A stretch of DNA of 64,000 nucleotides from Sphingobacterium sp. (GTDB lineage Bacteria; Bacteroidota; Bacteroidia; Sphingobacteriales; Sphingobacteriaceae). A program made the translations under genes and the position numbers. Positions 53,763 through 63,947 of the stretch are shown here, piece by piece. The stretch covers positions 1 to 64,000 of the forward strand of contig JAITLV010000013.1 of assembly GCA_031277685.1 (NCBI GenBank), in the 5' to 3' direction. Numbering within the stretch: position 1 is the stretch's first letter; the number at the start of each line of letters is the position of its first letter. The notes under the pieces were generated by a model. The model was not told the origin of the DNA and ran no database searches. It worked only from the letters and a program-made list of their open reading frames with translations.

Positions 53763-56066
53763 ATGAAAAAAATATTACAGATAGCCAAAACAGAACTTTC
53801 CTTGTTATTTTACTCGCCGATAGCCTGGCTGATCCTCCTGATATTCTTTATCCAGATGGCTTTGGCCTTTGTTTCGTCTGTAGGCTCGGTCGCACATTTA
53901 CAGCAGTTTCAATTTGAGTTTTCGTCACTCACCGACAAGCTATATACTACGCCTATAGCCATGGGCACCGCACATGGGATCTACTATTTGATACTCGCTT
54001 CATTATACCTGTATATCCCGCTGGTGACCATGGGCATCGTGAGCCGGGAGAGCAGCAGTGGCAGTATCAAATTGGTCTACTCCTCCCCTGTAAAGTTGAG
54101 CCAACTGATCTACGGCAAGTTTATGGCAATGGTCGTTTTCAGTCTCATCATCATTGCGCTGATGTCTCTATTTTATCTTTTTGGGATAGGCTATGTCGAA
54201 AACTTTGATTTTCCACATCCCCTGGTCGCACTGCTTGCTTCGTTTTTATTGCTGATTTCTTATTCCGCTATAGGCATATTTATGTCCAGCCTAACCAGTT
54301 ATCAGATGGTTGCAGCTGTCAGCACCTTTATGGCACTCGCCTTTCTGAATTATATTGGTGGTTTTGGTCAGGAACTGGATTTTGTACGCGACCTCACCTA
54401 TAGCCTTTCTATGCCCAGTCGGGCCAACCGTATGGTCGGCGGGCTCCTGACCAGCAGAGATGTTATTTACTACCTGGTGATCACGGATATATTTCTGGCA
54501 CTCACGATCACGCGGCTACAGCTGATCAGGAGCCCCAAATCTTTTTGGGTGCAATGCGGCCGCTACCTCCTCGTCATCTTTTCAGGCCTGCTTATCGCTT
54601 ACAGCAGTTCGCGGCAGCCGTTGATCGCCTATTACGACGCGACAGCGACCAAGGTCAATACCCTCGTCCCCGCTACGCAGGATATCCTCAAACAGCTGCA
54701 GGACGGCCCGCTTGAAATGACCGAATATATCAACGTACTACATCCTTCCTATAGCATGGGGGCACCCCGTCATCGGCTGGGTGCTTTCGAACGCTGGGAA
54801 CCCTACCTACGTTTCAAGTCCGACATCAAGCTCAATTGGGTCTACTATTACGACCTGCTGCCCTCTCCGGGCGTTGATATTTCGCAGCTCAATATCACCA
54901 ACCTGTTCCATGAGCGCCTCAAGGAGCTCGAACTGGATTCGGCCAGATTTCTGACCCCGCAGGCCATCCGTGCCAAAGTCGACCTCAGTGGCGAAGATAA
55001 CCGGCTGGTCGTGCAGTTAAAATATAAAAACCGCAGTACATTTTTGCGGACCTTCGATGATGGCGATTTTTGGGCTAAAGAAACCGAGGTAGCCGCTGCG
55101 CTGAAACGCTTGGCTGTCACGCCACCAAAACTTGTGTTCGCCACTGATGGTTACCAGCGGAGTGCCGACAAGATTGGTGACCGCGACTACAAAGCTTTCT
55201 TCAATAGTAAAGGCGCCCGTCAATCCCTGATCAACCAGGGTTTTGATATCGATAGCGCAGCCCTGGAAAGCCAAGACATTCCCAAAGATGCTGCCGTACT
55301 TATCTTCGGCGATCCCAAAGTAGCTTATACAGCTGCCGCCCAGCATAAAATTCAACAGTTTATCGACCGGGGCGGTAACATACTCTTTCTGGGTGAACCG
55401 GGCAAACAAGATATCCTCAATCCCCTCATCGCTCCCTTGGGTGTACAACTGCTGAATGGCACCTTGATTCAGGAAAGCCGCGACTATTCCTACGGATTGG
55501 TTACCCCTTTATTCAGCAACGATGCCCTACAGCTGAGCAATAAATTCGCCATCGCCATCAAGGGAAAAAAAGGTGTTTCCATGCCTGGGGCTGCCGCACT
55601 GGCACAACAAGATTCAGGAACTTTCAAGACAAGTCCGCTGCTGCTGACAGATGCCAGAAAAAGCTGGATCAAACAAGGATCATTTGTACTCGATTCGGCA
55701 GCAGTACCTTTCGAGCCAGGTCGTGGCGACCGACGTGGCGTATTTCCAACGGCAGTCAAGCTCACACGTACTATCCAGGGCCGGGAGCAACGTATCGTCA
55801 TCGCCGGTGATGCCGATTTTATCAGCAATAAAGAACTCTCCAGAAGCAATATGGAAACTGCCAATGGTCTGTTTTCCACCTGTCTTGCCGCTTGGTTTGT
55901 CTATGAACAGTTCCCTATCGATTTACAGCGGATTCCTGATAAAGACAAAAAACTCCGCATCGACAAAACTGGTGTACGCATGGTACAAATTGTCTACTAT
56001 GGCATAATTCCCCTCGCGATTCTTTTACTGGGATCTATTTTACTTATACGCAGAAAACAAAAATAG
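53763..56066 (+). CDS. GldF-GldG fusion ABC permease (copy 1)
   Basis: 767 residues. The N-terminal third is an ABC-2 membrane domain with about six helices (SPIAWLILLIFFIQMALAFV, GIYYLILASLYLYIPLVTMG, VIYYLVITDIFLALTITRL) and LVYSSPVKLSQLIYGKF in between. The C-terminal part is a periplasmic GldG-like ABC_transp_aux domain (PRHRLGAFERWEPYLRFKSD, KLVFATDGYQRSADKIGDRD, ILFLGEPGKQDILNPLIAPL), closed by one last helix (VYYGIIPLAILLLGSILLI). It fuses GldF and GldG, which are separate in Flavobacterium. The MutS-like gene follows after 2 bases. Confidence 0.88.
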   Translation: MKKILQIAKTELSLLFYSPIAWLILLIFFIQMALAFVSSVGSVAHLQQFQFEFSSLTDKLYTTPIAMGTAHGIYYLILASLYLYIPLVTMGIVSRESSSGSIKLVYSSPVKLSQLIYGKFMAMVVFSLIIIALMSLFYLFGIGYVENFDFPHPLVALLASFLLLISYSAIGIFMSSLTSYQMVAAVSTFMALAFLNYIGGFGQELDFVRDLTYSLSMPSRANRMVGGLLTSRDVIYYLVITDIFLALTITRLQLIRSPKSFWVQCGRYLLVIFSGLLIAYSSSRQPLIAYYDATATKVNTLVPATQDILKQLQDGPLEMTEYINVLHPSYSMGAPRHRLGAFERWEPYLRFKSDIKLNWVYYYDLLPSPGVDISQLNITNLFHERLKELELDSARFLTPQAIRAKVDLSGEDNRLVVQLKYKNRSTFLRTFDDGDFWAKETEVAAALKRLAVTPPKLVFATDGYQRSADKIGDRDYKAFFNSKGARQSLINQGFDIDSAALESQDIPKDAAVLIFGDPKVAYTAAAQHKIQQFIDRGGNILFLGEPGKQDILNPLIAPLGVQLLNGTLIQESRDYSYGLVTPLFSNDALQLSNKFAIAIKGKKGVSMPGAAALAQQDSGTFKTSPLLLTDARKSWIKQGSFVLDSAAVPFEPGRGDRRGVFPTAVKLTRTIQGREQRIVIAGDADFISNKELSRSNMETANGLFSTCLAAWFVYEQFPIDLQRIPDKDKKLRIDKTGVRMVQIVYYGIIPLAILLLGSILLIRRKQK

Positions 56067-56068
56067 TT

Positions 56069-58726
56069 ATGAGCTTCAATACCGACAAACAGACTTTAGA
56101 TGATTTGAATATCTTTTCCCGATCGGGCCAAGATTCCATCTATCAGCTTTTCAACAAGACCTATACCCGCGGTGGTGCGCAGCTACTGGAAGAACTTTTC
56201 AAAAGCCCCCTTTCAGATCAGCAAGCCATCAATGACCGCGTAGCCATACTTCGTTTTTTTCAGCATCATCCCACTGCCTTCCCCTTGCAGGGTAACCGTT
56301 TTGAAGAAGCCGAAAAATACCTTGCCAATACCGATCCCCGCAGCCGCTTGTCAAGCCAGGGATTTAGCATGGCCGATTTTAAGACCGCAGGACAAAGTGT
56401 TATTGCCCTTGTCGAAATACTACAGGGATTAAAAGCTTTTGCACTCAAGCTACAGCCCCAGTTACATGGCAATCCCTATGCTGAACACCTGCATCAGATG
56501 CTGGAATTATTGGAAAGTCCCATACTAGGTGCTATCCTTCAGGAGACCAATACAGCAAAACTCCCCTCGGGCAAGATTGTGGAATATGACAATATCTTAC
56601 GCTTTGAACAACGTTCCCTGATGGAGCGGCTGCTGGGGCATATCTATGACCTCGATGTCTATCTCTCCGTTGCCGGAGTTGCAAAAGCACGCAATTACTG
56701 TTTTGCAACAGCCCATTCCGGTGAGCAGCAAAAACTGCATATCGAAAATCTCATCCATCCACTTTTGAAAAATCCTGTTGGAAATTCACTGGAGCTCAGC
56801 CCCGAACGTCATCTTGTTTTTCTGACGGGGGCCAATATGGCCGGTAAGTCCACCTTTATGAAATCATTGAGCATCGCTGTCTATCTCGCACATCTGGGTT
56901 TTCCCATCGCTGCGGATGCGATGGAATTTTCAGTATGCGACGGGATGTACACTACCATCAATCTTCCCGACAACCTGACGATCGGTGCCAGCCATTTCTA
57001 TGCAGAGGTGCTTCGCGTAAAAAAAGTGGCAAAAGCGCTGGGATCCGGACAGCGGCTATTTGTTGTCTTTGACGAACTTTTCCGTGGTACCAATGTCAAA
57101 GATGCCTACGAGGGAACCATATCGATCCTCGAAGCATTCGCCCAGCAGGCACAGTCACTGTTTGTAATTTCCACCCATATCATGGAAGCTGGAGCCGTAC
57201 TACGTGAACGTTGTAACACAATCATGTTCCGTTATCTACCGACAACCATGCAAGATGGTGTGCCACATTACACCTACAGGCTTACTGATGGAATTACAGA
57301 TGACCGTCATGGGATGATCATTATCAACAACGAGAAAATCATCGACCTGATCAATGAGCCAAAAGCTAATAAGAAAATTGACAGATTTCAGGCCGACAAA
57401 CAGACCGTGGAAGATCTCAATCTACAAGGGAAATTCAAACAGCAGTCTATATTCAGTCTTTTCAATCAACTACAGACCCAGGGAGGCGAACGTCTGCTCG
57501 AGCAGATGTTTGCCCAGCCCTTGCACCATGCTGCGGAGATCAATGCACGTAGTGCCATATTTGCCTTCTTTCAGCAACAGAACAAGGTATTTCCCGTCAT
57601 CCGGTCACAGATCGAATCCGTACAGGACTACCTCGCTGGCGGCGCCGGAGCCTCCCTCGTCCGCGTTAGCCTAGGTATACTGCACAAAAAAGTGAAACAA
57701 ACACTCTTTCACAGTGCCGAACTGCTGCAACTGCAGGCCGGGCAATCCGTTACCATCGAAGTGCTACAGGCTTTCCGCGATTTCTTTGACAGTTTAGCCA
57801 GCCAGCCCAAGCAAGACAGCTATCGGGATCAAATCACCGAGGCCAGTAACATCCTTCACCATAAACTTCTGGAACCAGTTCTCCATGCTTCACCCGATGC
57901 GGGAAATTTTATGCAGCTGATCCGAAACGACTATATCATCCGGCATGCCTTGATCAAAGAGCTCGAGCGCCTGATGGAACTTATTTTCGAGCTGGATGTC
58001 TATATGGGTGTCGCACGCGTAGCGGCAACACAAGGCTTCCATTATGCTCAGGCTCTTCCCGCAGACGCCATGCTGCTGACACTGGAAGGCTTTCGCCACC
58101 CGACACTTTCCCAGGGCATCCGAAATAACATTCAACTGAACAGAGAGCGAAACATGCTGTTCCTTACGGGAGCCAATATGGCGGGCAAGTCTACCTTTAT
58201 GAAATCCATTGGTATCGCGGTATACCTGGCCCATATGGGCTTCCCGGTTGCTGCCGAGCGGATGAACTTTTCGGTCAAGGACGGACTCTTTTCCTCCATC
58301 AACGTATCCGACAACCTCAATCTGGGCTATAGCCATTTCTATGCTGAGGTACTGCGTACCAAAGCTGTCGCACAGGCCGTCCATGAGGCGATGGATCTCT
58401 GCGTGTTATTTGACGAACTTTTTAAAGGGACCAACGTCAAAGATGCCTATGATGCCACCTTAGCCGTCTGCGAGGCATTTTCACGTCATCGCAACAGCTT
58501 TTTTGTTGTCTCTACCCATATTATTGAGGTCGGTACCGCACTGGCAGGCTACGGCGACAATATTCAGTTTAGCTTCCTGCCGACGATTATGAAAGAGGGA
58601 ATTCCGACCTATCCATACCGCCTTGAGGACGGTATAACGAAAGATCGTCAAGGAATGATCATTATTGAGAATGAGCAGATCGTAGCAACAATATCTGGCT
58701 CCCACACAACCAACGAATCACGATGA
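56069..58726 (+). CDS. tandem double MutS-like ATPase
   Basis: 885 residues made of two halves that align with each other. Each begins DKQT(L/V)(D/E)DLN and passes a helical lever region (LFN...GG..LLE..F..PL...). Each has Walker A LTGANMAGKSTFMKS (residues 254-261 and 701-708), the MutS-type S/LSIAVYLAHLGFP/GIAVYLAHMGFP and DNL..G.SHFYAEVLR motifs, Walker B VVFDELFRGTN / VLFDELFKGTN, and VISTHI / VVSTHI. The mismatch-binding domain I is absent. MutS ATPases work as paired composite sites, so one chain could act as an intramolecular dimer. The stop overlaps the ATG of the M16 gene (ATGA). The function in this cluster is unknown. Confidence 0.9.
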   Translation: MSFNTDKQTLDDLNIFSRSGQDSIYQLFNKTYTRGGAQLLEELFKSPLSDQQAINDRVAILRFFQHHPTAFPLQGNRFEEAEKYLANTDPRSRLSSQGFSMADFKTAGQSVIALVEILQGLKAFALKLQPQLHGNPYAEHLHQMLELLESPILGAILQETNTAKLPSGKIVEYDNILRFEQRSLMERLLGHIYDLDVYLSVAGVAKARNYCFATAHSGEQQKLHIENLIHPLLKNPVGNSLELSPERHLVFLTGANMAGKSTFMKSLSIAVYLAHLGFPIAADAMEFSVCDGMYTTINLPDNLTIGASHFYAEVLRVKKVAKALGSGQRLFVVFDELFRGTNVKDAYEGTISILEAFAQQAQSLFVISTHIMEAGAVLRERCNTIMFRYLPTTMQDGVPHYTYRLTDGITDDRHGMIIINNEKIIDLINEPKANKKIDRFQADKQTVEDLNLQGKFKQQSIFSLFNQLQTQGGERLLEQMFAQPLHHAAEINARSAIFAFFQQQNKVFPVIRSQIESVQDYLAGGAGASLVRVSLGILHKKVKQTLFHSAELLQLQAGQSVTIEVLQAFRDFFDSLASQPKQDSYRDQITEASNILHHKLLEPVLHASPDAGNFMQLIRNDYIIRHALIKELERLMELIFELDVYMGVARVAATQGFHYAQALPADAMLLTLEGFRHPTLSQGIRNNIQLNRERNMLFLTGANMAGKSTFMKSIGIAVYLAHMGFPVAAERMNFSVKDGLFSSINVSDNLNLGYSHFYAEVLRTKAVAQAVHEAMDLCVLFDELFKGTNVKDAYDATLAVCEAFSRHRNSFFVVSTHIIEVGTALAGYGDNIQFSFLPTIMKEGIPTYPYRLEDGITKDRQGMIIIENEQIVATISGSHTTNESR

Positions 58727-61515
58727 AAATGACCATGCACAAACATACGAACTACTTCTGCCTGTTTATCCTATTGGTATTGATCCTGCCGATATCCTGC
58801 AAAATATCATCCGACAGCAAGCCTTTGCCATTGGACCCCCAACTACGTAGTGGCCGGCTCGCCAATGGCTTTTCCTATTATATCCGGAAAAACAAAAACC
58901 CCGACAATAAGGTGCTGATCTATTTTGCCGTCAAGGCCGGATCCCTGTTGGAAAACGAAGATCAACGTGGTATTGCCCATTTTATTGAACACATGTCTTT
59001 CAACGGAACCAAACATTTTCCGAACAATGCGCTCCCCGATTACCTGGAAAAAATCGGAGTCAGAATAGGTCCAGATCTCAATGCATCGACCAATCCGGAC
59101 GAGACCATCTATCAGCTGCCACTCCCTGGAGGGAATCCCGAAATCCTCGCCAATGGCCTCCAGATCGTCCGCGACTGGGCACAGGATGTCAGCTTTGACA
59201 GTGCCGCTGTCGCCAAAGAAAGACAGGTGATACTTGAAGAAAAACGGTACCTACAGGGGCTTAAACAACGTAGTGAAGAGCAACTTATCCCCATTTACAC
59301 CAATCAGTCCCGGTATGGGCAGCGTCTTCCCATTGGGATCGAAGCTGTACTGCATAGCGTTACTGCTACACAGATACGTCGTTTTTACCAAGACTGGTAT
59401 CGTCCCGACCTGCAATCCATCTTTATCGTCGGCGATATCGATGTGGACCAGATGGAAAAAGATATCCAAACCAAATTTTCCTCCCTGCAGAATCCCACAC
59501 AGGAAAAAGAACGGCCCAACTACAGCGTCGATCTCAGCGGAAAAGACCAATACTTTCATTTTAAAGATGCTGAAATTGGTGGTATTGCCATAGAAATTCT
59601 AAAAAAAACACGTCGTACGCCACTGCTTACTACAGGTGACCTCAAAAAAAGGCTGACCAGCCAGCTATTGGACCAACTGATCCTGGACCGCTTCCGCCAA
59701 TTGCCCTTTGTCGGCTCCAATCCGATTTCAGGTGGCCTGGATGCGTTCCGGATATCCGTCAATTCAAAACCCGGTGAGACCGAACCCGCATTCAAAAGCG
59801 TGTGGCTCGAACTGCGTCGGATGCAGGAAGATGGCTTTCTAGACAGCGAACTGAACCGCATCAAAAAGAACTATCTTCAAAAAGTAAATGAAATTGCCGC
59901 ACAGAAAGACCGGGTAAGTTCCGAGAGCCTGATCAAAGGTTATCTGCAGCATTTCTTGACCGGTGATATCAAAATGAACTATGAAGCCGAAGCCAAACTG
60001 AGCCAGCAGCTGCTGGACGATATCACGCTACAGGACATCAATAAACTGCTAAAGTCCTATCTGCAGGAAGGTGATCGGGATATCATTACAAAATCAGCAC
60101 CGGCAAATACGGCCTTTGTCCCAGATGAAGCCACGGTCAAATCCTGGATCGAACAAACCTACTCCTTACCAATGGAAGCTTATGTCGACGACGTATCCGA
60201 TCAGCCTTTGTTAGCCAAAACACCCACTGCCGGTAAAGTCACTGCACATCAGACAGACCCACAGGTAGGGACCGAAACATTTGTGCTGAGCAACGGTGTC
60301 CGTGTCATCGTTAAAAAAACAGATTTTCAACAAGATGAAGTGCTCTTTAAAGGCATCGCCGAGGGTGGCGCATCGCTCTCCAGTGACAGTGATTACCTCA
60401 ATACAATACATGCAGCCAACATCATTGGCCACTCCGGCGTAGGCAACTACAGTGCAACACAATTAACCAAGCAGCTTGCGGGCAAAAAGCTACAGGTGAT
60501 GCCACTGATCAACGATAAGTATCAAGGTATTGAAGGTTATAGCACAACAACCGAACTGCCTCTGGCCTTATCGCTTATCTATGGCTATATCAACGAACCA
60601 CGGAAGGACCGCGAGGCCTTTGACATCCTGATCGGCCGAACCCGGGAAGAAATGAAAACTAATGCGAAAAGTGCGAATCAGGTCTTTATGGACTCGATTA
60701 ACTATGTACTGAGCGGCAACAACATCCGCAACAAAGTGCAGACACTCAAGGATATCGACAGAATCAACCTCGATCGCGTTTACCAAATATATAAAGAGCG
60801 ATTCAGCCATGCCGCGGGAATGACTTTCGTCTTTGTCGGCAATATTGACATGGACAGTTTCAAACCTTTGGCAGAAAAATACCTGGGTTCACTCCCCAAT
60901 ACAGGTCAGCCGCAATATATCCGGGACCTAAATATCCATATTCCCGAAGGCCATCTTGCGCAGACCATCACAGAGGGCAATAATCAAAAAGCCAGTGTGA
61001 TGCTGATCTACTCAGGGCAATATGACTATAGCCTAGCGAATAGCGTCAAGATGCAGGCTATCGAAGAATGCCTGAAGCTCGCGCTGACAGCGCGCCTACG
61101 TAATCGGGAGGGTGGCACCTATACCCCACAGGTGGAGCTTGCGACCAGCAAATACCCCAAGAGCCGTTTTAGCCTGATCCTGACTTTTGACTGCGCCATA
61201 CAAAACGTAGCACATTTGACCCAGGCCGCACAGGAAGAGCTCGCCACAGTCCGTACCAAGGGACCTACAGCCATGGACCTACAGAAGTTTAAAGCCGCCC
61301 GTCGCCTGGCGTTTGCCTCCGGCATGAAAAACAACGCTTTCTGGCTCAACTATCTGACAACACAGGTCATGAACAGGGAGCCTTCAGACCAATTAGTGTC
61401 CTACACCGTCCTACTGGACAAACTGGATGCCAATACCGTCCGGGATGCCGCCCAGCATTTTATACAGCCACAAAAAAATGAAATCAAGTTTGTCCTGTTG
61501 CCCGAAAAAAAATAA
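58723..61515 (+). CDS. M16 peptidase, lipoprotein
   Basis: 930 residues. Lipobox LPISC (Cys near residue 26) predicts a membrane-anchored periplasmic or surface enzyme. The zinc site is HFIEH at 86-90, with the usual downstream glutamate in the AVAKERQVILEEKR helix; two M16 halves follow (the second, starting near VLSNGVRVIVKKTD, is catalytically inactive as usual). Such insulinase-like peptidases cut extended peptides of up to a few kDa. It starts inside the MutS stop, so the two are translationally coupled. Inferred role: processing or degrading peptides delivered or exported by this cluster. Confidence 0.92.
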   Translation: MKMTMHKHTNYFCLFILLVLILPISCKISSDSKPLPLDPQLRSGRLANGFSYYIRKNKNPDNKVLIYFAVKAGSLLENEDQRGIAHFIEHMSFNGTKHFPNNALPDYLEKIGVRIGPDLNASTNPDETIYQLPLPGGNPEILANGLQIVRDWAQDVSFDSAAVAKERQVILEEKRYLQGLKQRSEEQLIPIYTNQSRYGQRLPIGIEAVLHSVTATQIRRFYQDWYRPDLQSIFIVGDIDVDQMEKDIQTKFSSLQNPTQEKERPNYSVDLSGKDQYFHFKDAEIGGIAIEILKKTRRTPLLTTGDLKKRLTSQLLDQLILDRFRQLPFVGSNPISGGLDAFRISVNSKPGETEPAFKSVWLELRRMQEDGFLDSELNRIKKNYLQKVNEIAAQKDRVSSESLIKGYLQHFLTGDIKMNYEAEAKLSQQLLDDITLQDINKLLKSYLQEGDRDIITKSAPANTAFVPDEATVKSWIEQTYSLPMEAYVDDVSDQPLLAKTPTAGKVTAHQTDPQVGTETFVLSNGVRVIVKKTDFQQDEVLFKGIAEGGASLSSDSDYLNTIHAANIIGHSGVGNYSATQLTKQLAGKKLQVMPLINDKYQGIEGYSTTTELPLALSLIYGYINEPRKDREAFDILIGRTREEMKTNAKSANQVFMDSINYVLSGNNIRNKVQTLKDIDRINLDRVYQIYKERFSHAAGMTFVFVGNIDMDSFKPLAEKYLGSLPNTGQPQYIRDLNIHIPEGHLAQTITEGNNQKASVMLIYSGQYDYSLANSVKMQAIEECLKLALTARLRNREGGTYTPQVELATSKYPKSRFSLILTFDCAIQNVAHLTQAAQEELATVRTKGPTAMDLQKFKAARRLAFASGMKNNAFWLNYLTTQVMNREPSDQLVSYTVLLDKLDANTVRDAAQHFIQPQKNEIKFVLLPEKK

Positions 61516-61589
61516 AATCGGATCGACAGCAGCCGGAGGCCGCGTGACAGCCTCCGCACACAAACCAACTAATGAACAACGAACGACAG

Positions 61590-63881
61590 ATGAAAAAAAT
61601 AATACAAATCGCTAAACTTGAGCTTGGGCAATTATTTTTCTCCCCTATTGCCTGGCTCTTGCTGATAGCGCTATTCCTCCAGCTTTGCCTGATGATATTG
61701 CCCGCCTTAAATGACACGGCAGCATTGAAAAATGCAGGCTTCCTGACAAGTGGAATCTATACCGATCAGAATAGGCTTGGTCTATTCCAGCGTATTCTGG
61801 ACCATCTTTATCTTTATATCCCCCTACTGACCATGGGGATTATAAGCCGGGAACTCAGCAGCGGCAGCATCAAACTGCTCTATTCGTCCCCCTTGAAACT
61901 GCACGCGATCGTGTACGGTAAATTTTTGGCGATGGCCCTGTACAACCTGCTGTTGCTGGCGATCATCGGAATATTTGCCCTTGTCGGGGCCTGCTATATT
62001 CCCCATTTCGATTATCCTTTGATTTTGGTTGCCCTACTCTCGATATACCTACTGCTGAACACCTATGCCGCGATCGGTATTTTTGTCTCCAGCCTGACGA
62101 GTTATCAGACCGTGGCTGCCATCAGCACCTTTGCTGTTCTGGCAACGATGAATTACATTGGCGGGCTTGGCCAGGAGTACGATTTTATTCGTGATCTTAC
62201 CTATAGCCTTTCGATGCCTAGCCGGGCTGAGCGTATGATCAATGGCCTACTCAATAGCCGGGATATACTCTATTACCTGGTGATATCAGCGATGTTTCTC
62301 GCCTTTACCATTGCCAAGATGCAGCTGGACCGCAGGGCTATTTCGGGGATGCCGCGACTGGGATGCTATGCCGGCATCCTACTGATCAGTCTGAGCATCA
62401 CTTACATCAGTTCGAGGCAGCCCCTGATCGGCTATTACGACGCCACTGCAACCAAGCTCAATACCATCACCCAAACCAGCCAGCATATCCTGAAGCAGTT
62501 TGGCGATGAGCCCGTTGAGATCACCGCCTATATCAATGGGCTGGACGATTCCTACTTCAAGTCGCCACCCAAGGAACGTATCGCTAATATCCAGCGCTGG
62601 GAGCCCTACCTTCGGTTCAACCCCCATATCAAGCTCAACTGGGTATATTATTACGATACTGTCGCCAGTTCCGGCCAATATATCCGTGAAAACAATATTT
62701 CATTTAATACCCTCGTTACTACGCTATCCAATATACAGCAAATTGATATTTCCAACTTTCTGGCACCACAGGAAGTTAAAAAAATCGTTGACCTCTCACA
62801 GGAAGAGAAGCGCTTTATCATGGAAGTCAAACACAAAGGGAAGGCAACTTTCCTACGAACATTTCCAGCTCCTGATGGCGAATTTTGGCCAGGAGAACCC
62901 GAAATTGCCGCTGCATTCAAGCGGCTGCAGCAGGTTGCACCAAAACTCGTTTTTGCGACCGACGGCTATCAGCGCAGCATGGACAAACTTGGCGACCGCG
63001 ATTATAAAACACTTATCAACAACAAATTTGGCCGTGCTTCACTGGTCAACCAAGGTTTTGACGTCGACAGCATCTCCCTCGAGCGGGACGAGATTCCGGA
63101 TACCCTCAGTGCGCTGGTGATTTCAGATCCACGTGTAGCCTTTACCCAAGTTGCACTGGGCAAACTACGGCGTTATATCGAAGGGGGTGGTAACCTGCTT
63201 ATTACAGGTGAGCCCGGCAAACAGCAGGTCATCAATCCACTGTTGCAAACCCTGGGGGTAGAAATGCTTTCCGGCACCATTTTGCAACAGAGCCGGGATT
63301 ATTCCTACGATCTCGTTACGGCAAAACTGGCTCCGGGAGCCGTTGCGCTGAACAGCAAGCTGCAACCCTATTTCCAGCATGGCTATCCTGTGTCTATGCC
63401 ACAGGTAGGTGCACTGGCCTATCAGCAAACAGGTCCATTTACCATACATCCCCTGCTGACGACCGATCCACAGGTCAGCTGGAAGAAAGAAGGCAAGTTT
63501 GTGCTTGATTCTGCTGCCATCGATTTCGATCCACTACAAGGCGATAGGCGCGAATCTTTTCCGACGACCATCATGATGACCAGGCCACATGGAGGCAAGG
63601 AGCAACGTATCATTGTATCTGCGGACGCCGACTTTTTCAGCAATACCGAACTCAGCCGCAACAATATGATCGCAATCAACGCATTCTTTGCGACGAGTAT
63701 GTTCAAATGGTTTTCGTATGGCGAATTTCCTGTAGACAGTAGCCGGCCTATTGCTAAAGACAGCAGCTTAACCCTGACCAAAGCAGATGCCAGCTGGTTA
63801 CAAGTAATCGGCTATGGTGTAATCCCCGGTGGTATTATCCTACTAGGAACCATGATCCTACTTCGCAGAAAACGAAAATAG
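61590..63881 (+). CDS. GldF-GldG fusion ABC permease (copy 2)
   Basis: The frame extends to an ATG at 61572, but ATG 61590 gives MKKIIQIAKLELGQLFFSPIAW, matching the N-terminus of copy 1 (763 residues). It shows the same layout: about six membrane helices with LLYSSPLKLHAIVYGKF, an identical-style DLTYSLSMPSRAERMINGLL, the periplasmic GldG-like domain (RWEPYLRFNPHIKLNWVYYY, KLVFATDGYQRSMDKLGDRD, LLITGEPGKQQVINPLLQTL), and a final helix (VIGYGVIPGGIILLGTMILL). Copies 1 and 2 probably form a heterodimer with the GldA-like ATPase. Confidence 0.88.
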   Translation: MKKIIQIAKLELGQLFFSPIAWLLLIALFLQLCLMILPALNDTAALKNAGFLTSGIYTDQNRLGLFQRILDHLYLYIPLLTMGIISRELSSGSIKLLYSSPLKLHAIVYGKFLAMALYNLLLLAIIGIFALVGACYIPHFDYPLILVALLSIYLLLNTYAAIGIFVSSLTSYQTVAAISTFAVLATMNYIGGLGQEYDFIRDLTYSLSMPSRAERMINGLLNSRDILYYLVISAMFLAFTIAKMQLDRRAISGMPRLGCYAGILLISLSITYISSRQPLIGYYDATATKLNTITQTSQHILKQFGDEPVEITAYINGLDDSYFKSPPKERIANIQRWEPYLRFNPHIKLNWVYYYDTVASSGQYIRENNISFNTLVTTLSNIQQIDISNFLAPQEVKKIVDLSQEEKRFIMEVKHKGKATFLRTFPAPDGEFWPGEPEIAAAFKRLQQVAPKLVFATDGYQRSMDKLGDRDYKTLINNKFGRASLVNQGFDVDSISLERDEIPDTLSALVISDPRVAFTQVALGKLRRYIEGGGNLLITGEPGKQQVINPLLQTLGVEMLSGTILQQSRDYSYDLVTAKLAPGAVALNSKLQPYFQHGYPVSMPQVGALAYQQTGPFTIHPLLTTDPQVSWKKEGKFVLDSAAIDFDPLQGDRRESFPTTIMMTRPHGGKEQRIIVSADADFFSNTELSRNNMIAINAFFATSMFKWFSYGEFPVDSSRPIAKDSSLTLTKADASWLQVIGYGVIPGGIILLGTMILLRRKRK

Positions 63882-63913
63882 CAGTGAAATAGTTATAAAA
63901 TTGATATGATTTA

Positions 63914-63947
63914 AGTTCCCATTAGTTTTCTAAAACTAATGGGAACT
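63914..63947 (+). terminator. perfect 16-bp hairpin at cluster end
   Basis: AGTTCCCATTAGTTTT, CT, AAAACTAATGGGAACT: a 16-bp stem with a 2-base loop, 32 bases past the last stop. It has no T tract, but its position fits the end of the operon. Confidence 0.6.
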
